Below are positions 26,748 through 34,819 of a stretch of DNA of 64,000 bases, in pieces. The stretch comes from JBMOLL01 sp049325415. Lineage in GTDB: Bacteria > Bacteroidota > Bacteroidia > Bacteroidales > GCA-2748055. The notes under the pieces are model-generated. The model was not told where the DNA came from. It saw only the letters and a list, made by a program, of their open reading frames with translations, and ran no database searches. The stretch's first letter is position 1, and every line of letters starts with the position of its first letter. A program made the position numbers and the translations under genes. Location: the NCBI GenBank assembly GCA_049325415.1, contig JBMOLL010000072.1, positions 5,061 through 69,060 on the forward strand. Direction: 5' to 3'.

Positions 26748-27569
26748 TTATGATGCTTCTTCGGTATCCTGTTTTGCCCTGTTCAGCACCCTCCGGCTGA
26801 TGACAATCCCTACTTCATAGAGAACAATCAGCGGAAGCGAAACAAGGATCTGACTGAAAACATCCGGCGGAGTGATAATAGCAGCCACGATAAGGATCAG
26901 GACCAGGGCATGTTTTCGGTAGCGCTTGAGAAAATCCGGCGTGATGAGTCCGATACGGGTCAGGAAATAGGTCAGGATCGGAAGCTCAAAGATCACCCCG
27001 GAAGCCAGAACAACGGAGGAAACAGTCTGCACATACGACCGGAGGGTCGGATTGCTGATGACATCCTTGCTTACCTCATAACTCCCAAGGAAATGAACGG
27101 AAAGCGGGGAAATAACATAATAACCGAACAGCACGCCAAGGATGAACAGAAAGGAGGTATAAAAAACGGCTCCCCGGGCATTCCTTCGCTCCTTCTCGTA
27201 AAGGGCCGGACTGATAAATTTCCAGAATTCATAAAAAATATAAGGGAAAGCGAGGATAAGTCCGGCCAGAACCGAAACAGCAATGTGCATATTAAACTGC
27301 TCGGCCATCTTGACGGTCTGCAGCTTCAGGGGTATTGAATTGATACAAAGCTTGGGAATGTCGGTAATGCGGCCCAGTTCGCACAACCATCTGTTCGTGG
27401 GAAAATCGGGTGTTTTGGGAGCTAGAATGACGCTGTCGAATATAAAGCCTTTAAAGACAAAGGCGACTATGGCCAGGATCACAACCGCTACGGCCGATCT
27501 GATCAGATGCCACCTCAGCTCCTCGAGGTGTTCCAAAAAGGACATTTCCGAATCTTTATGCTTTGCCAT
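26748..27569 (-). CDS. tatC: twin-arginine translocase subunit TatC
   Basis: TatC recognises twin-arginine signal peptides and exports folded proteins across the inner membrane. The start MAKHKDSEMSFLEHLEELRW (ATG at 27569) gives the family's conserved N-terminal motif FLEHLEELR; an upstream in-frame start at 27638 would add an unrelated leader. Six hydrophobic helices follow, with the characteristic FYEFWKFISPALYEKER and the Pro-rich ITPPDVFSQ near the end. A first periplasmic loop of about 50 residues (SVILAPKTPDFPTNRW) is longer than in E. coli and usual in Bacteroidota. No tatA or tatB is in the window. Confidence 0.93.
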   Translation of the reverse strand: MAKHKDSEMSFLEHLEELRWHLIRSAVAVVILAIVAFVFKGFIFDSVILAPKTPDFPTNRWLCELGRITDIPKLCINSIPLKLQTVKMAEQFNMHIAVSVLAGLILAFPYIFYEFWKFISPALYEKERRNARGAVFYTSFLFILGVLFGYYVISPLSVHFLGSYEVSKDVISNPTLRSYVQTVSSVVLASGVIFELPILTYFLTRIGLITPDFLKRYRKHALVLILIVAAIITPPDVFSQILVSLPLIVLYEVGIVISRRVLNRAKQDTEEAS

Positions 27570-27855
27570 CCGGCTTTCTGAAAAAAAGTGCTGCAAATTA
27601 ATAAAAAAAATCTCTCCTGTGTTGAACCCGGGGGCCATGGAACTGTTTTAATAATGAATGATCAGATCAGCGAACCAATCCGTTTGATGACCAGGATTAC
27701 ACTAACCCGCTTCTGTGAACCGGACCGGCTGCATCTCCGGAGTTCCGGCCACGGGCCTCTCTCTAAGAAACCACAGGGTTCCCTATCATAATAAAAGACC
27801 CGGTCTGGAATGAACCCGGTCTTCGAATAGGCATCCCCCGGAAAAAATGTTTTAA

Positions 27856-27887
27856 TTTGACTCTGATTTGAAAAAAGTATATCTTTA
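27856..27887 (+). promoter_or_regulatory. promoter of recQ
   Basis: TTTG (27856-27859), a 20-bp spacer and TATCTTTA (27880-27887) closely match the Bacteroidota -33/-7 consensus, 32 bp before the recQ ATG. The 350-bp gap between tatC and recQ otherwise shows only an imperfect hairpin (about 27791-27823). Confidence 0.65.
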
Positions 27888-27919
27888 ATTTCATTATTGA
27901 CGGCAACGCGAGTTTGGAG

Positions 27920-30103
27920 ATGGAAGTAACTGATAAAATCCTGCATGATTTCCTGAAACAGTATTTCGGTTTTGACAATTTTAAGGGAAACCAGGAAATC
28001 ATCATTAAGAACCTGCTCAGGGGAAAGGACTCTTTTGTTCTTATGCCCACAGGAGGGGGAAAATCCCTTTGTTACCAGTTGCCGGCGCTGATGATGCAGG
28101 GAACCGCCATCGTTATCTCTCCCCTGATCGCACTGATGAAGAACCAGGTGGATGCCATGAGAAGCTTCAGTACGGACAATGGTGTAGCCCATTTCCTGAA
28201 TTCCTCCCTGACGAAAAATGCCATCGCCAAGGTGAAAGAGGATGTACTGAACAAGCGGACAAAATTGCTGTATGTAGCTCCCGAATCGCTTACCAAGGAG
28301 GAGAACATTGAATTCCTGAAGAAAGTCAGCATCTCTTTTTATGCTATTGATGAAGCGCACTGTATTTCGGAATGGGGTCATGATTTCAGGCCTGAATACC
28401 GGCGTATCAGGCCCATCATCAACAAAATAGGCACTGCTCCGATCATCGCACTTACGGCCACGGCCACTCCGAAAGTACAGCATGATATCCAGAAGAACCT
28501 GGAAATGCTGGATGCGCAGGTCTTCAAATCATCCTTCCGCCGGCACAACCTTTACTATGAGATCCGCCCCAAGGTGCATGCCACCAAGGAGATCATCAAG
28601 TTCATCCTGGCTAACCCCGGCAAATCAGGAATCATTTACTGCCTGAGCCGTAAAAAAGTAGAAGAACTTGCCGAAACCCTCAAAGTCAACAACATCAAGG
28701 CCCTGCCTTATCATGCCGGTATGGATTCCGCAACCCGTGGTACAAACCAGGATAAGTTCCTGATGGAAGAGGCCGATGTGATCGTGGCCACAATTGCCTT
28801 CGGGATGGGAATTGATAAACCGGATGTCCGCTTCGTCATTCATTATGATATTCCGAAGAGCCTTGAAGGTTATTACCAGGAGACCGGCAGAGCCGGACGC
28901 GATGGAGGGGAAGGGCGCTGCATCGCCTTTTACAGTTATAAGGATATCCAGAAGCTGGAAAAATTCATGCAGGGGAAACCGGTGGCCGAGCAGGAGATCG
29001 GACGTCAGCTTCTCCTGGAAACGGTTGCCTATGCTGAATCTGCCGTATGCCGACCAGTCGTGCTGCTGAATTACTTCGGGGAGGTGATGGAGGAGAACTG
29101 CAACAATTGTGATAACTGCCTGCATCCAAAAGAAAGATTTGAGGGAAAGGAGTATGTGGTCACCGCCTTAAAAACTATCCTGGCCGTTTCGGAGAAATTC
29201 AAAGCCGAACATATTGCCAATATCATTGCCGGCAAGGCCGTATCAGCCATAAAAACCTACAAGCATCACCATCTGGAGATTTTTGGTTCAGGAAAGGATA
29301 AAGATGTCAGATTCTGGAACGCCGTACTGAGACAGGCCCTGATCGCCCGCCTGATTTTTAAGGATATTGAAAACTATGGATTGCTGAAGATCAGTGAATC
29401 CGGTCATGAGTTTCTTAAAAAGCCTTACTCACTTATGCTGACCCAGGATCATGATTATGAATCGGAAACCGAAGGGGAAGGAATGCAGGGTGGCGGCGGC
29501 ACCGGCGCAGTCGACGAGGAACTGCTTCATATCCTGAAAGACCTGCGGAAGAAGATTGCCAAAAAAATGAACCTCCCTCCGTTCGTTTTGTTTCAGGATC
29601 CCTCCCTGGAGGATATGGCCATTCAGTACCCTGTCACCATCGAAGAACTGCAGAACATTGTGGGGGTCGGGGTAGGTAAAGCCAATAAGTTCGGAAAGGA
29701 GTTTGTGGAGATCATCAAACAGTATGTCGATGATAAGGAGATTATCCGGCCGCTGGACATGGTGGTGAAATCAGTGGTGAATAAGTCGGGCGTGAAGGTC
29801 TACATCATACAGAGCATCGACAGGAAAATCCCGCTCGATGATATTGCCGATGCCAAGAACCTCGATCTGCTTGAACTCATCTCGGAAATAGAAGCCATTG
29901 TCAATTCCGGAACAAAACTGAATATCGATTATTATCTCAATGAAGTCATGGATGACGACCACCTGGACGAAATCTATGAGTATTTCAGGGAAGCGGAGAC
30001 CGAATCGGTGGATGAGGCCCTGAAGGAACTCGGTGAAGAAGAATTCAGCGAAGAAGAAGTAAGGCTCGTCCGGATCAAATTCCTGTCGGAACTCGGTAAC
30101 TGA
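27920..30103 (+). CDS. recQ: ATP-dependent DNA helicase RecQ
   Basis: RecQ is a 3'-5' helicase in recombination repair. I use the ATG at 27920; a TTG lies two codons earlier. Helicase motifs are all present: LMPTGGGKSLCYQLPAL (Walker A), AIDEAHCISEWGHDFRPEY (motif II and the aromatic-rich loop), LTATATP, YHAGMDS and QETGRAGRDG. The zinc-binding subdomain has Cys in SAVCRPVVLL, NCNNCDNCLHP. A winged-helix RQC domain and an HRDC domain (about 540-610) follow. At 727 aa it is longer than E. coli RecQ (about 610), with an extra acidic C-terminal domain rich in Asp and Glu, common in Bacteroidota RecQ. Confidence 0.95.
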   Translation: MEVTDKILHDFLKQYFGFDNFKGNQEIIIKNLLRGKDSFVLMPTGGGKSLCYQLPALMMQGTAIVISPLIALMKNQVDAMRSFSTDNGVAHFLNSSLTKNAIAKVKEDVLNKRTKLLYVAPESLTKEENIEFLKKVSISFYAIDEAHCISEWGHDFRPEYRRIRPIINKIGTAPIIALTATATPKVQHDIQKNLEMLDAQVFKSSFRRHNLYYEIRPKVHATKEIIKFILANPGKSGIIYCLSRKKVEELAETLKVNNIKALPYHAGMDSATRGTNQDKFLMEEADVIVATIAFGMGIDKPDVRFVIHYDIPKSLEGYYQETGRAGRDGGEGRCIAFYSYKDIQKLEKFMQGKPVAEQEIGRQLLLETVAYAESAVCRPVVLLNYFGEVMEENCNNCDNCLHPKERFEGKEYVVTALKTILAVSEKFKAEHIANIIAGKAVSAIKTYKHHHLEIFGSGKDKDVRFWNAVLRQALIARLIFKDIENYGLLKISESGHEFLKKPYSLMLTQDHDYESETEGEGMQGGGGTGAVDEELLHILKDLRKKIAKKMNLPPFVLFQDPSLEDMAIQYPVTIEELQNIVGVGVGKANKFGKEFVEIIKQYVDDKEIIRPLDMVVKSVVNKSGVKVYIIQSIDRKIPLDDIADAKNLDLLELISEIEAIVNSGTKLNIDYYLNEVMDDDHLDEIYEYFREAETESVDEALKELGEEEFSEEEVRLVRIKFLSELGN

Positions 30104-30174
30104 GCCCTTCCGCTTTCTTTCTCTGCCCGGGAACAGATTTCCTTTCCGCTTTCATAGATATTCCCTGCTAAAAT

Positions 30175-30205
30175 CTTGATGTTTTTTATTTTTTGGGTAC
30201 CTTCA
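30175..30205 (+). promoter_or_regulatory. promoter candidate for ABC-2 transporter genes
   Basis: CTTG (30175-30178), a 19-bp spacer and TACCTTCA (30198-30205) approximate the -33/-7 consensus 41 bp upstream of the ATPase gene. Confidence 0.4.
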
Positions 30206-30245
30206 ACCTTTCAATCCGGTATGCGCCGGGATCAACATTTCATCT

Positions 30246-31136
30246 ATGGATTCAGTACTTTCAATTGAAAATCTTTCCAAATCCTATCGGGCCGTGCAGG
30301 CCGTCAAGAACCTGAACCTGGAGATTCTCCGGGGTCAGGCTTTTGGGATACTGGGGCCCAATGGAAGCGGGAAAACCACCACGCTGTCCGTGATCACCGG
30401 GATTCTCAGGCAGGATGCCGGATCGTTCCGCTGGTTCGGACAGGCACCTGTACCCGCCCAGCGAAAAATGATCGGATCGCTGATCGAGACCCCGAATTTT
30501 TACCCCTACCTGAACCTGGAGAGAAACCTGAAAGTTATCTGCGATATCAAGGAGATCTCCTATACGGAAATCGACCGTGTTCTTTCGCTTTCCCGGCTGC
30601 TGGAAAGAAAACGCTCCCGCTTCTCGACACTTTCACTGGGCATGAAGCAACGACTGGGCATCGCCGCCGCCCTCCTAGGCGACCCCGAAGTCCTTGTTCT
30701 CGACGAACCAACCAACGGACTGGACCCTGAGGGAATCGCCGAAGTGAGGGAAATGGTCATGGACCAGGTAAGCGCAGGTAAAACCCTGATCCTTGCCTCC
30801 CATATCCTCAGCGAGGTAGAAAAGATCTGCAGCCATGTAGCCATCCTTCGCAAAGGAGTACTCCTCGCTTCAGGCTCTGTGAAGGAACTCCTGACCGAGG
30901 AAACCGTGGTGGAAGTGGCCTGCGCGAATAACCAGCTTCTGAAAAAGAAACTGGAGAACTCGGATCTGGTCAGTGAAATCACCGAAGAGAACAAGCATCT
31001 GGTCGTCATCCTTAAACAGGGTAAGGATCAGGCCGACCTGAACCGCTTTGCCTTTGGCGAAGACCTTGTACTCACCCATCTCATCAACAGGAAAAAAAGT
31101 CTGGAAGCTCAATTCCTTGAACTGGTTAAACAATAA
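30246..31136 (+). CDS. ABC-2 type transporter ATP-binding protein
   Basis: This 296-aa ATPase has Walker A (ILGPNGSGKTTTLSVITGI), the signature LSLGMKQRLGIAAAL, Walker B (VLVLDEPTNGLDPEGIAEV) and the switch His in ILASHILSEVEK. The C-terminal 80 residues form the accessory domain typical of CcmA/BcrA-type drug or lantibiotic exporters. Its partner permease starts 3 bp downstream, so they form one exporter. The substrate is unknown; this BcrA-like group often handles peptides, antibiotics or lipids. Confidence 0.9.
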   Translation: MDSVLSIENLSKSYRAVQAVKNLNLEILRGQAFGILGPNGSGKTTTLSVITGILRQDAGSFRWFGQAPVPAQRKMIGSLIETPNFYPYLNLERNLKVICDIKEISYTEIDRVLSLSRLLERKRSRFSTLSLGMKQRLGIAAALLGDPEVLVLDEPTNGLDPEGIAEVREMVMDQVSAGKTLILASHILSEVEKICSHVAILRKGVLLASGSVKELLTEETVVEVACANNQLLKKKLENSDLVSEITEENKHLVVILKQGKDQADLNRFAFGEDLVLTHLINRKKSLEAQFLELVKQ

Positions 31137-31139
31137 TCC

Positions 31140-31964
31140 ATGAGAAAATTACTGCACGCAGAACAGATCAAACTGCTTTCCTATACGCCATTCAGGATCC
31201 TGATCATCCTGTATTTCGTCTTCTTCAGCCTCGGCATCCTGATCTATCCGGCCATCGATAAACAGATCCCGATGATCTCCATCACCGACCTGTTCCGCTT
31301 CCCCGATATCTGGCCCTTCCTGGCCTGGATCACCGAACCGTATAACATCCTGCTTTCGCTGATCATTATTATGATCACCTGCAGCGAGTTCTCCAACCAT
31401 ACCTTTAAGACCTCGGTGATCTTCGGCATGAGCCGCAGCGAACTCCTGCTCCAGAAAATGATGGCCGTACTGATCCTTTCAGTGTTCGCCACGCTCCTTG
31501 TGGGTATCACCTCATTCTCACTGGGGATGATCTACAGCTATAAACTGACGCTGAATCTCATCCTTGAAAACACCTGGGTCATGGCGCTATACTTCCTGGA
31601 GGCCTTCAGCTATATGACCATTGCCCTCTTTTTTGCCTTCCTTATCAGAAATACGGCTCTCACCCTGATCTCCTTCCTTGCCTTCAGGGTGCTGGTTGAA
31701 CCGGCAATACGCCTGCTCCTGAAAGATTATGACGTACGACTGTATTTTCCTTTCAAAACCATTTCAAGACTGAATCCGCTGCCAGACCTGATGGCCATTT
31801 TCCAGCAAAAAATGAATTCCGGTCCGGATGGTGAGGTACCGCCCGATGCAAACTTTCTGGGCAAAGCTCTGCCACTGTGGGCCGATGTGCTGCTGGTGAT
31901 CGGATATGTCTCTCTGTTCCTCTTTCTTTCACACAGGATCATCAACCGAAGGAAACTCAGTTAA
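31140..31964 (+). CDS. ABC-2 type transporter permease
   Basis: A 274-aa inner-membrane protein with six hydrophobic segments (about 18-38, 60-80, 112-140, 150-180, 185-205 and 248-268). It includes the phrase EFSNHTFKTSVIFGMSRSELLLQK, usual for BcrB/NatB-type permeases. It pairs with the ATPase 3 bp upstream. Its last 4 bp overlap the convergent peptide permease gene. Confidence 0.85.
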   Translation: MRKLLHAEQIKLLSYTPFRILIILYFVFFSLGILIYPAIDKQIPMISITDLFRFPDIWPFLAWITEPYNILLSLIIIMITCSEFSNHTFKTSVIFGMSRSELLLQKMMAVLILSVFATLLVGITSFSLGMIYSYKLTLNLILENTWVMALYFLEAFSYMTIALFFAFLIRNTALTLISFLAFRVLVEPAIRLLLKDYDVRLYFPFKTISRLNPLPDLMAIFQQKMNSGPDGEVPPDANFLGKALPLWADVLLVIGYVSLFLFLSHRIINRRKLS

Positions 31965-33157
31965 ACCGACCGGCTGTCCATGGCATCACGCAGCCCGTTT
32001 CCCACAAGGGTAAAGGAGAGAACCATCAGCATGATGGCCAGCCCGGGTATGATAGCCAGGTAACCCTGCCCCACAATAATATAGCCATAATGATCCTTGA
32101 TCATACTTCCCCATGAAGGAACAGGAGGCTGCACACCCATCCCCAGAAAACTGAGACCGGCTTCCATCAGGATGGCCGAAGCAAAATTTGCGGCCGATAC
32201 GATAACCACCGGCGACAGAACATTGGGCAGCAAATGATTGAAGATGATCCGCAGCGGAGGAAGCCCCAGGGCCCTGGCCGCTTCTACATACTCTTTCTCC
32301 CGCAGCGAAATGACCTGTCCCCTGACGATCCTTGCCACCTCAACCCACATGGTCAGACCAACAGCTACAAAGACCTGCCAGTAACCCTTGCCCAGTGCCA
32401 TCGTAATGGCAATGACCATCAGCAAGGTTGGGATGGACCAGACTACATTGACCAGCCACATTATGATGCGATCGGTTAGCCCTCCGGCATAACCGGCAAT
32501 CCCGCCGAGCAGCAGGCCAAGGAATAAGGAGATCAGTACGGCTATCAGCCCTACACTGAGGCTGATTCTTGTTCCAAGGATCATCCGGCTTAAAAGATCA
32601 CGTCCGAAACGATCGGTACCCAGCAGAAAGCGCTTCACGATGATCCTCTCTTCCACCTTCTCCCTCAGCTCGCTGAGGCTTGCCTGTACCCCGCTGCCGT
32701 CAATCAGACTGAAACTCAGCGTATCGCCGTGGACCCGGTAAAGGGAATCGGGTCCGAGGGGATAAAATATATCTGCCAGCCTGATCGTCCGGTAAAAATG
32801 ATCACCGGGATATTTGCTGTAATCCTCGAGCACAACAACATCGTTCCTGAAATTCATGGTGCGAAAGGGCACAATGTTGCAGCTGTCCTCAACACCGTTC
32901 ATGATGGTCTGAAAAAAACCGCGTGAAGGAATTTCTGCGTTCTTCCTGACCTGGAGGAAACTCACCCTGAAGCCGGGCTTTTCCGCTGCGATCTCCAGGA
33001 TTTGCCGGTTGGCAGAAGGTGAGTCATCGGGGCATAAGAGGTAGCCAAGCAGGGCGACGATAACAGCCAGGAGGATGATGAACAGACCGGCCATGGCCGG
33101 ACGGTTCTTTCTGAACCGCCTCCAGGTAAGTCGTGCCGGGCTGGTGCTCTTTTCCAT
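31961..33157 (-). CDS. peptide ABC transporter permease (DppC/OppC-like) with periplasmic insert
   Basis: This 398-aa inner-membrane permease has one N-terminal helix (about 22-43) and, after a polar stretch of roughly 120 residues, a BPD_transp_1 domain with five helices. The EAA loop is seen as YVEAARALGLPPLRIIFNHLLPN. The phrase LLGTDRFGRDLLSRMILGTRISL is typical of DppC. The insert between first and second helices is much longer than in E. coli DppC and would be periplasmic. Its DppB partner, ATPases and binding protein are not in the window. It follows the GT2 gene by 12 bp. An upstream GTG at 33160 is a less likely start. Confidence 0.85.
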   Translation of the reverse strand: MEKSTSPARLTWRRFRKNRPAMAGLFIILLAVIVALLGYLLCPDDSPSANRQILEIAAEKPGFRVSFLQVRKNAEIPSRGFFQTIMNGVEDSCNIVPFRTMNFRNDVVVLEDYSKYPGDHFYRTIRLADIFYPLGPDSLYRVHGDTLSFSLIDGSGVQASLSELREKVEERIIVKRFLLGTDRFGRDLLSRMILGTRISLSVGLIAVLISLFLGLLLGGIAGYAGGLTDRIIMWLVNVVWSIPTLLMVIAITMALGKGYWQVFVAVGLTMWVEVARIVRGQVISLREKEYVEAARALGLPPLRIIFNHLLPNVLSPVVIVSAANFASAILMEAGLSFLGMGVQPPVPSWGSMIKDHYGYIIVGQGYLAIIPGLAIMLMVLSFTLVGNGLRDAMDSRSV

Positions 33158-33169
33158 CACTGGGTTAAA

Positions 33170-34288
33170 TCAATAGCTTCTTCCCTTCCATTTCACTTTG
33201 AAAATAAGGGGGAGCAGCGGTGTAACAACAATATAAAAATAATGAAACAATGCTGCCGGAACGAAATATTTCAAAATCTTCTGCTGGTTTGTAAGGTGGC
33301 TGTACTTCCTGAGAAAGATGAAATCGGCAAGGGTCTTGGCCAGGAAAGCTATGACCGGTACCAGGGGGTCTGAATGCCCCGCCAGTACCTGAAACAGGGA
33401 TAACAGCATCAGTAATGAACTGAAATACACGATGAAAGCCGTGAACAGTGTTGCACCATCGGTGTAATACAGCGTTTTTGAGCTCCATCTCGACCGTTGC
33501 ATGAAAAATCCGGCCCATCCGCTGTTGGGAAGAATCCTTACTGATGCCCTGGTGTCGGCAAGAAAGGTCATTTTTCCCCGGTCCTTCTTTAATGCATGAA
33601 GCAGAAACATGTCATCACCCGAAGGGGTATGTTTCTCCTGCAGTTTATTTCTGGCCCCGAGCCAGGCCTGCCTCGAATAAGCGAGGTTAGCCCCATTGCA
33701 CATCACCGCGTTTCCGGCACCGAAGGAACCCGCACCGCTGGCATTCAGGCTCATGAATTCAAGAGCCTCCAGGTATTCACGAAATCCGGTGAGCGGTGAA
33801 ACAATGACCGGTGCCGAAATAAGTGCATATTCAGCTTCCGCCCTTTTTTCAAGATGAGCCTGTAAAAACGACGGCCCGATAGCTACATCGGCATCCAGCT
33901 GAATGATCCATTCTCCCCTGGCGACGAGTATCGCCCTTTCCAGGACCTTTTTTTTACCCCGGATCCCTTCCGCCGGAGGCAGGCAGGTGAAATTCTTCCG
34001 ACCCCTGCAGAAATCTTCTGCCGCGGCACCCGATCCGTCCGATGAATGGTCATCGGAGACAATGACCTCCACATTATCCAGACCGGCAACCTGCTCCTGC
34101 AGGCTCTCCAGCAATGCCAACAAATGCTCCTTTTCATTCCTGAAAGGGATAAGCACGGATACTCGACCGGTGTAGGATTTCGTTTTGACTTTTCCGGCAG
34201 ACAGACGGCCAAGTCCCGCCATAAAAACCAGGATCAACAGGAGGTAAAGGAGGACCACTCCGGCAAGACTAATACTGATCAGGTCCAT
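33170..34288 (-). CDS. membrane-associated GT2 glycosyltransferase
   Basis: This 372-aa protein has an N-terminal membrane helix (about 5-25), a GT-A domain and three or four C-terminal helices (about 270-350). Seen motifs are VSVLIPFRNEKEHL, VIVSDDHSSDGS, WIIQLDADVAIGP (the DxD motif), and QRSRWSSKTLYY, the Q-x-x-R-W motif. This arrangement is that of processive or cell-envelope GT2 enzymes, and the C-terminal helices anchor it in the inner membrane. The polymer or lipid acceptor is unknown. It lies between a lone receiver protein and a peptide permease, with gaps of 7 and 12 bp, so the three are probably one transcript. Confidence 0.85.
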   Translation of the reverse strand: MDLISISLAGVVLLYLLLILVFMAGLGRLSAGKVKTKSYTGRVSVLIPFRNEKEHLLALLESLQEQVAGLDNVEVIVSDDHSSDGSGAAAEDFCRGRKNFTCLPPAEGIRGKKKVLERAILVARGEWIIQLDADVAIGPSFLQAHLEKRAEAEYALISAPVIVSPLTGFREYLEALEFMSLNASGAGSFGAGNAVMCNGANLAYSRQAWLGARNKLQEKHTPSGDDMFLLHALKKDRGKMTFLADTRASVRILPNSGWAGFFMQRSRWSSKTLYYTDGATLFTAFIVYFSSLLMLLSLFQVLAGHSDPLVPVIAFLAKTLADFIFLRKYSHLTNQQKILKYFVPAALFHYFYIVVTPLLPLIFKVKWKGRSY

Positions 34289-34295
34289 CGGTATA

Positions 34296-34697
34296 TCATT
34301 CGGTCCTGATATAGGTATTCAGCATATCATAGAGCCGGTCGATGGCAATAGGCTTGGTTATATAGTCGGTGCAACCTGCCTGCATGCAACGGTCCCGGTC
34401 TTCTGCAAAAGCATTGGCCGTTGCTGCTATTACCGGCAAGTCGGGGCGTTTTTCAAGAATTAACCGGGTTGCGGTTAATCCGTCCATTATCGGTAGCATA
34501 ATATCCATAACCACCAGATCAATTTCGGGGTGGTCCAGGCAAAGTTGTACAGCTGTTTCCCCGTTGTCGGCATGAAAAAGGGCAAGTCCACTGCCTTTCA
34601 GGATCGCCTGCATCAGCTTGAAAGATATATAATTATCCTCAACGACAAGGATAGTCCTGCCTGCAAGTTTCTCCGAAATGGATTTAATCTCCGTCAT
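34296..34697 (-). CDS. single-domain response regulator
   Basis: A 133-aa CheY-like receiver with no output domain. The acidic pair is at ILVVEDNYIS, the phosphoacceptor is Asp65 in LVVMDIMLPIMDG, and the conserved Thr and Lys are in IAATANAF and YITKPI. The phrase IMDGLTATRLI fits receivers that take phosphate from hybrid kinases. It probably signals by protein contact. The orphan kinase at 8.6 kb is too distant to pair by position. The start ATG overlaps the stop of a short open stretch upstream (ATGA). Confidence 0.9.
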   Translation of the reverse strand: MTEIKSISEKLAGRTILVVEDNYISFKLMQAILKGSGLALFHADNGETAVQLCLDHPEIDLVVMDIMLPIMDGLTATRLILEKRPDLPVIAATANAFAEDRDRCMQAGCTDYITKPIAIDRLYDMLNTYIRTE

Positions 34698-34819
34698 GGT
34701 ACAACTATTTTCATATCCCTCAGCCGGTACATGAGCTCAATGAGCACAATAATTTGCTGGTCAGCAAGATAAATATTTTTTTCAAAATAGTATCATGCGA
34801 TCCCCCGGCCTTTTCCTTT

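Noticed and set aside
27662..28483. Minus-strand frame overlapping the start of recQ
   Set aside because: It covers the conserved RecQ helicase motifs on the other strand and the recQ promoter region; no homology-like motifs are visible.
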